Of a stretch of DNA of 10,486 nt, positions 7,745-10,486 are shown one piece after another; positions within the stretch are counted from its first letter, which is position 1, and each line of letters begins with the position of its first letter. A program made the position numbers and the translations under genes. Location: contig CALGRN010000089.1 of the NCBI GenBank assembly GCA_937880835.1, positions 1 through 10,486 of the forward strand, in the 5' to 3' direction. The DNA comes from an uncultured Prevotella sp. GTDB taxonomy: Bacteria; Bacteroidota; Bacteroidia; Bacteroidales; Bacteroidaceae. The notes beneath the pieces were generated by a model. It made no database searches. It was not told the DNA's origin and saw only the letters and a list, made by a program, of their open reading frames with translations.

Positions 7745-7788
7745 TGTTGGAACAACTTTATATACGTAATTTCCTTGTGGAACTTTAA
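7744..7788 (+). pseudogene. recN: recN, first codons only, truncated at the join
   Basis: The ATG at 7744 overlaps the DUF4835 stop (TAATG). It encodes MLEQLYIRNF followed by LVEL and a TAA at 7786-7788. RecN proteins (SMC-like ATPases of double-strand break repair) begin with this kind of sequence, MLxxLYIxNxxLIxxL, and recN is the expected gene here. Everything after the first 10-14 codons, including the Walker A GETGAGKS motif expected around residue 30, is missing. The reading seems to drop one residue after RNF compared with the family pattern, so the break may already lie at about 7773. This is best read as an intact bacterial gene cut by the join, not a natural short gene. Confidence 0.7.
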
Positions 7789-7808
7789 AATCGTTTTCTA
7801 ATTCATTT
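7789..7808. other. Unassigned bases at the join
   Basis: About 20 bases between the broken recN and the gltX-like piece that I cannot assign to either side. The frame of the gltX-like piece is open back to 7770, but residues before Asp at 7809 do not look like glutamyl-tRNA synthetase. Confidence 0.4.
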
Positions 7809-7904
7809 GATAAAAATCTGTCTGAAGGAAAGCCTTATGTCATAAGACAGAACAATCCAAATGAAGGAACTACAACATTCCATGATGAATTATATGGAGA
7901 TATT
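7809..7904 (+). pseudogene. gltX: Internal fragment of a bacterial glutamyl-tRNA synthetase
   Basis: Thirty-two codons with no start or stop of their own. They read DKNLSEGKPYVIRQNNP and then NEGTTTFHDELYGDI. This matches the segment of Clostridia/Firmicutes-type GltX in the catalytic domain, where forms such as GEPYVIRQNNP...GTTTFHDEIYGDI precede the insertion domain. The Bacteroidetes enzyme reads differently there, so the piece fits neither the sequence to its left nor the archaeal DNA to its right. No other part of gltX (HIGH or KMSKS motif) is present. It continues in frame into the following regulator, and the last residues (ELYGDI) could belong to either. The match is from memory of the family, not a search. 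Confidence 0.7.
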
Positions 7905-8686
7905 CAGTTTTTATGTAATTCTGAGGTTAGGATTAAACTATTAAAAAGTTTAGATGAAAGTCCAAAAACAATGCGTGAGCTTAATGATCTTGTTCTGTTA
8001 AGTTACAGTTCGATTTCTAATAATTTAAACAATTAATGTCTATAGGATTTTTAACTAAAAGTGAACGTAAGTTTTATTTAACAAATATGGCTTACTTAAA
8101 TTTAATAAATTGTTTGGATTTTAATAATTCAATTAAAGTTGCAGATTCCTTTGATAACTTTTTAAAAACTCATGATATTGGTCCATTATGTGATGATTCT
8201 TTAAAAAATCTTTCTTCTTTAATAGGTGCAAGGTTAGTAGAATCAGTTTCTGTTGATATTTATAAACCTCATAATGAGTTTAAATCTTTAGTTGAATCTT
8301 CAGATTCTCTAAAAGTTATTTTTCCATTTTTACATCCAGATTATCCAAAAATAGTTAAAAATTTATTAATTAAAGGAGTAAATATTGATCTTTTAATTAA
8401 TAAAGATATTTTACCTATTTTCATTGAAAATGTAGGTGTTGATTTATTAAAAGAATCTATTGATAATGGGAAATTATCTTTAAAATATTTAACTAAAGAA
8501 CTTCGATTGTCTTTAGCAGTAAGCAATAGTTTTATTTCTATGGGATTATTTAAAAGTGATGGTAGTTTTGATCAAAATAGATTAATTATCTCTCAAGAAG
8601 AAGAGTCTATTTTGTGGGGTAATTTATTATTTGAAAAGCATAATGATGAAGCATTATTTGTTAAAATAGATGATAGGGGTCTTTAA
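7887..8686 (+). pseudogene. Methanogen winged-helix regulator with FilR1 (DUF1724) domain, frameshifted and without native start
   Basis: The N-terminal winged-helix DNA-binding part is encoded at about 7887-8027 (FLCNSEVRIKLLKSL, then PKTMRELNDL and SYSSISNNL) and ends at TAA 8034-8036. The rest continues in another frame, shown as an open frame from ATG 8036 (216 residues: IGFLTKSERKFYLTN, then the FilR1 domain). Adding one A to the AAA at 8027-8029 gives SSISNNLKQLMSIGFLTK, which aligns with the downstream paralogue's SSTISHSLHQLTLLNLISK. So this is one gene with a one-base deletion. The C-terminal part has the FilR1 hallmarks GLFKSDGSFDQNRLI and ILWGNLLFEKH; this domain is found in methanogen regulators. 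The native start is lost at the join. The ATG at 8036 would give a protein without a DNA-binding domain. A sequencing error or real decay are both possible. Confidence 0.75.
8675..8680 (+). promoter_or_regulatory. Ribosome binding site fixing the start of the second regulator
   Basis: AGGGGT lies 7 bases before ATG 8688, a proper Shine-Dalgarno placement for a methanogen gene. It sits inside the last codons of the first regulator. It favours ATG 8688 over the in-frame ATG at 8670, which has no such site and would put the motif within the coding part. Confidence 0.6.
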
Positions 8687-8687
8687 A

Positions 8688-9491
8688 ATGTTTAATCCTA
8701 ATAATGAATTTGAAGAATTAAGATTTATACTTAATTCAAAAGTACGTTCAAAGATATTAATGATTTTATTTTATCATGAAGAAACTTTAGATAACTTAAA
8801 AATTGCTTTAGATAAACCCTCATCAACAATTTCACATTCTTTACATCAATTAACATTATTAAATTTGATTTCTAAAAATGGAAAAGTGTATTATTTAACT
8901 TCAAGAGGTTATATTTTTGCTTTAATAATTTTTAAATATATTAGTAATTTACATTTTATTCATAAAAGTCAAGATTTTTTAAAGAATCATTCTATTGAAT
9001 CTATTCCAAATAATCTTTTAAAGGATGTTTATCTTCTTAGTGGCTGTGAGTATGTATCTTCCGAAGGAGTTGATGTATCTAAACCTTTAAATGAATATTT
9101 AAAAATTATAAGTAGTGGTAGTGAATTAAATATAGTTTTGCCTGTTTTTTCACAAATACATATTGATAACATTATAACCAATATTAAAAATGAAAATACA
9201 ATTAAATTAAATTTAATTACTACATCTAATATTTTAAAATCTCTTAAAAAAGCAGGATATATGAGGAAATTATCCAGACTTTCTAAGACATATGATATTA
9301 ATATATGGAAATATAGTGGTGATTTAAGAGTGTTTTTAAGTTTTGCTAGAAACTTTACTACTTTAAGTCTTTTCTTTTGTGATGATCAATTTGATGATTC
9401 TGTAATGCTTATTGATAAATCAGTTAATAGTGTTAAATGGTCAAAAAAACTTTTTAATTATTATATTAAAAATTCGCTTAAAATTTTATAA
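8688..9491 (+). CDS. Methanogen winged-helix regulator with FilR1 (DUF1724) domain
   Basis: A 267-residue protein from ATG 8688, one base after the preceding regulator's stop. Residues about 8-85 form an ArsR/MarR-like winged helix (LRFILNSKVRSKILMILF, then SSTISHSLHQL as recognition helix and KVYYLTSRGYIFA as wing). The rest is a FilR1-type domain (HSIESIPNNLL ... VKWSKKLFNYY), known in methanogens from the FilR1 regulator and probably a ligand or dimerisation module. The end is diverged: the usual G-L-F-x-x-D-G-x-F-D near the C-terminus reads SLFFCDDQFDD. It is a tandem paralogue of the upstream gene, and the two probably share a transcript. Target genes are unknown; the immediate neighbour is the convergent glyS. 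Codons are strongly AT-rich. No signal peptide or clear membrane segment. Confidence 0.82.
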   Translation: MFNPNNEFEELRFILNSKVRSKILMILFYHEETLDNLKIALDKPSSTISHSLHQLTLLNLISKNGKVYYLTSRGYIFALIIFKYISNLHFIHKSQDFLKNHSIESIPNNLLKDVYLLSGCEYVSSEGVDVSKPLNEYLKIISSGSELNIVLPVFSQIHIDNIITNIKNENTIKLNLITTSNILKSLKKAGYMRKLSRLSKTYDINIWKYSGDLRVFLSFARNFTTLSLFFCDDQFDDSVMLIDKSVNSVKWSKKLFNYYIKNSLKIL

Positions 9492-9520
9492 TGATTAGAA
9501 TATTTAATCATTAATTTTTT
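9489..9520 (+). terminator. Hairpin plus T run after the regulators
   Basis: A 9-bp inverted repeat (9489-9497 with 9505-9513, loop of 7) starts in the stop codon region of the second regulator and is followed by six T residues at 9515-9520. Archaeal termination depends mostly on T runs, so the T run may be the active part and the AT-only stem incidental. Confidence 0.45.
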
Positions 9521-9624
9521 AATAATTAGAAAAATAGTAATTTAATTAAAGTTTTTTAAATAAAAATGTGGAATAAAAGTAAAATAAAAATTTAAAATTT
9601 TTAAAAAAAGTTAAAAAAATAAAA
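9521..9624. other. Extremely AT-rich convergent spacer
   Basis: About 100 bases of nearly pure A/T between the regulator 3' end and glyS. There are several A and T runs on both strands and no ORF or RNA gene. This composition is typical of Methanobrevibacter/Methanosphaera intergenic DNA. Its T runs on the minus strand can serve as glyS termination signals. Confidence 0.5.
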
Positions 9625-9660
9625 TATTGGAGTTAAACTTTAGCTCCAATAATTTTTTTT
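9625..9660. terminator. Possible two-way terminator overlapping the glyS stop
   Basis: TATTGGAG (9625-9632) pairs with CTCCAATA (9644-9651), and the stem can extend by one G-T and two A-T pairs to 11 bp with a 5-base loop. On the minus strand it is followed by ATTTTATTTTTTTAA and on the plus strand by eight Ts (9653-9660). It therefore could stop transcription from both sides. The stem includes the last codons of glyS and its stop. Confidence 0.55.
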
Positions 9661-10486
9661 AAATCGGAAATAGTTACTCTTTCTTGTTCTTCGGTATCTC
9701 TATCTCTGATAGTTACTGTGTTGTCTTCTTTTGTATCAAAGTCTACAGTAATATCTATTGGGACACCTACTTCATCAGCACGAGCATATCTTTTTCCAAT
9801 AGTTCCAGAAGTATCATAATCTACAGTGAATCCTGCTTCACGTAATTCTTTAGTAATATCTTCTGCTATTTCTCCAAGTCCTTCTTTATTCATTAATGGG
9901 AATACACTTACTTGGATTGGAGCAATTTCGCTTTGGAATTTGAAGTAATCTTTATCGTTTTCATCTTCACTTTCATGGAATGAATGTAATAAAGTACAGT
10001 AAAGAATACGGTCAATACCAAAGGAAGGTTCGATTACATGAGGAATAATACGTTCTCCTTTAACTTCTTCTTCAACTTCTTCAAATATTAAGTGTTCACT
10101 AAGGATTTCAAATGTATTATCTAATTCTATAGTGAATTTTCCATCAGCATTAATAGCTTCTTTAATAGTAGCTATTTCATCTTCACTTAAGTTTTCAATG
10201 TAAGTTTTAATTTTTGGTGAATCTCCTTTAAATGCCGGTCCGAATAATTTTAAGTTTGGTTTTACAACAGTTTTTTTAACAAGTTTTGCTTCATCAAATT
10301 CTTTATATATACTTAATTCTTCGTTACTAAATTCACTGTGAGCACTTAAATCGTAATTTCCTCTATCTGCAATTCCAATAATTTCAACCCAACCATATTG
10401 GTCAGTTAAACATTCAACATCCCAACAGTCTAAAGCATAGTGTGCCATTTCTCCAGGTAAATGTTGTCTGAATCTTAAAACTTCAT
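9633..10486 (-). CDS. glyS: Glycyl-tRNA synthetase, archaeal/eukaryotic dimeric type, 5' partial
   Basis: The frame is open to the window edge, giving 283 visible C-terminal residues; the full archaeal enzyme is about 570. The visible start continues upstream of the apparent ATG at 10448: VLRFRQHLPGEMAHYALDCW is the conserved core of alpha2 class II GlyRS. Then come CLTDQYGWVEIIGIADRGNY (glycine/ATP site region), the motif 3 stretch IEPSFGIDRILYCTLLHSF, and the C-terminal anticodon-binding domain from about APIQVSVFPLMNKEGLG through GTIGKRYARADEVGVPIDIT to DLKKIIGAKV. It charges tRNA-Gly with glycine in the cytoplasm. This is not the alpha2beta2 bacterial enzyme. A related alpha2 form also occurs in Bacteroidetes, but composition and neighbouring FilR1 genes put this one in an archaeon. 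Convergent with the regulators. Confidence 0.93.
   Translation of the reverse strand, partial: EVLRFRQHLPGEMAHYALDCWDVECLTDQYGWVEIIGIADRGNYDLSAHSEFSNEELSIYKEFDEAKLVKKTVVKPNLKLFGPAFKGDSPKIKTYIENLSEDEIATIKEAINADGKFTIELDNTFEILSEHLIFEEVEEEVKGERIIPHVIEPSFGIDRILYCTLLHSFHESEDENDKDYFKFQSEIAPIQVSVFPLMNKEGLGEIAEDITKELREAGFTVDYDTSGTIGKRYARADEVGVPIDITVDFDTKEDNTVTIRDRDTEEQERVTISDLKKIIGAKV

Noticed and set aside
8036..8686. A stand-alone 216-residue protein starting at ATG 8036
   Set aside because: The upstream frame encodes the missing winged helix, and one added base joins both into a normal regulator. No ribosome binding site precedes this ATG.
7744..10486. A new genomic island or inter-domain transfer carrying regulators and glyS
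   Set aside because: No mobility gene, att site or repeat is seen, the genes are cut mid-frame at the join, and glyS is a housekeeping gene running off the window. A chimera is simpler.

Overview
The window joins DNA of two very different kinds. Positions 1 to about 7770 look like a Bacteroidales chromosome, most like Prevotella. The gene families are ones found in that order: an HU-CCDC81/SPOR protein, a DUF3127 protein, then dnaN, an exonuclease, coaBC, a DUF4835 protein and the start of recN. There is also a Bacteroidetes-type promoter (TTTG-N20-TAnnTTTG) before dnaN. GC is moderate (25 of 60 bases in 4021-4080). From about 7905 to the end the DNA is archaeal and very AT-rich (12 of 60 G or C in 8101-8160). 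It carries two FilR1-domain (DUF1724) winged-helix regulators and an archaeal/eukaryotic-type glycyl-tRNA synthetase, which suggests a gut methanogen of the Methanobrevibacter/Methanosphaera group.

Layout. 1-783: 3' part of a membrane-anchored SPOR protein. 857-1387: zinc-ribbon plus FHA protein. 1539-2564 (minus): secreted phytase-like/esterase-like protein. 2565-2971: noncoding, with four 22-bp tandem units each built on a CAAAAG-N5-CTTTTG dyad, then a strong terminator. 2972-3394 (minus): DUF3127 OB-fold-like protein ending in an SSB-like acidic tip. 3566-7744 (plus): a close-packed unit of dnaN, a DEDDh exonuclease, coaBC and a DUF4835 protein, with recN starting in a TAATG overlap. recN stops after 14 codons.

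The join (about 7771-7904) is the most striking thing here. The recN start breaks off, then about 32 codons read as an internal piece of a Clostridia/Firmicutes-type glutamyl-tRNA synthetase. This runs in frame, through codons both sides could own, into the N-terminal helix-turn-helix of a methanogen regulator. That regulator also carries a one-base deletion that splits its HTH from its FilR1 domain. Three lineages meeting inside about 140 bases, with genes cut mid-frame and no integrase, transposon end or att site, fits a chimeric assembly or chimeric amplification product better than natural transfer. Reads across the join would decide it.

How the genes work together: the bacterial half is a replication/repair and cofactor housekeeping cluster (sliding clamp, proofreading-type exonuclease, ssDNA-binding-like protein, CoA synthesis, RecN). 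The archaeal half is a regulator pair convergent with glyS, separated by an AT-rich spacer with hairpins. I see no convincing new defence or mobile system.
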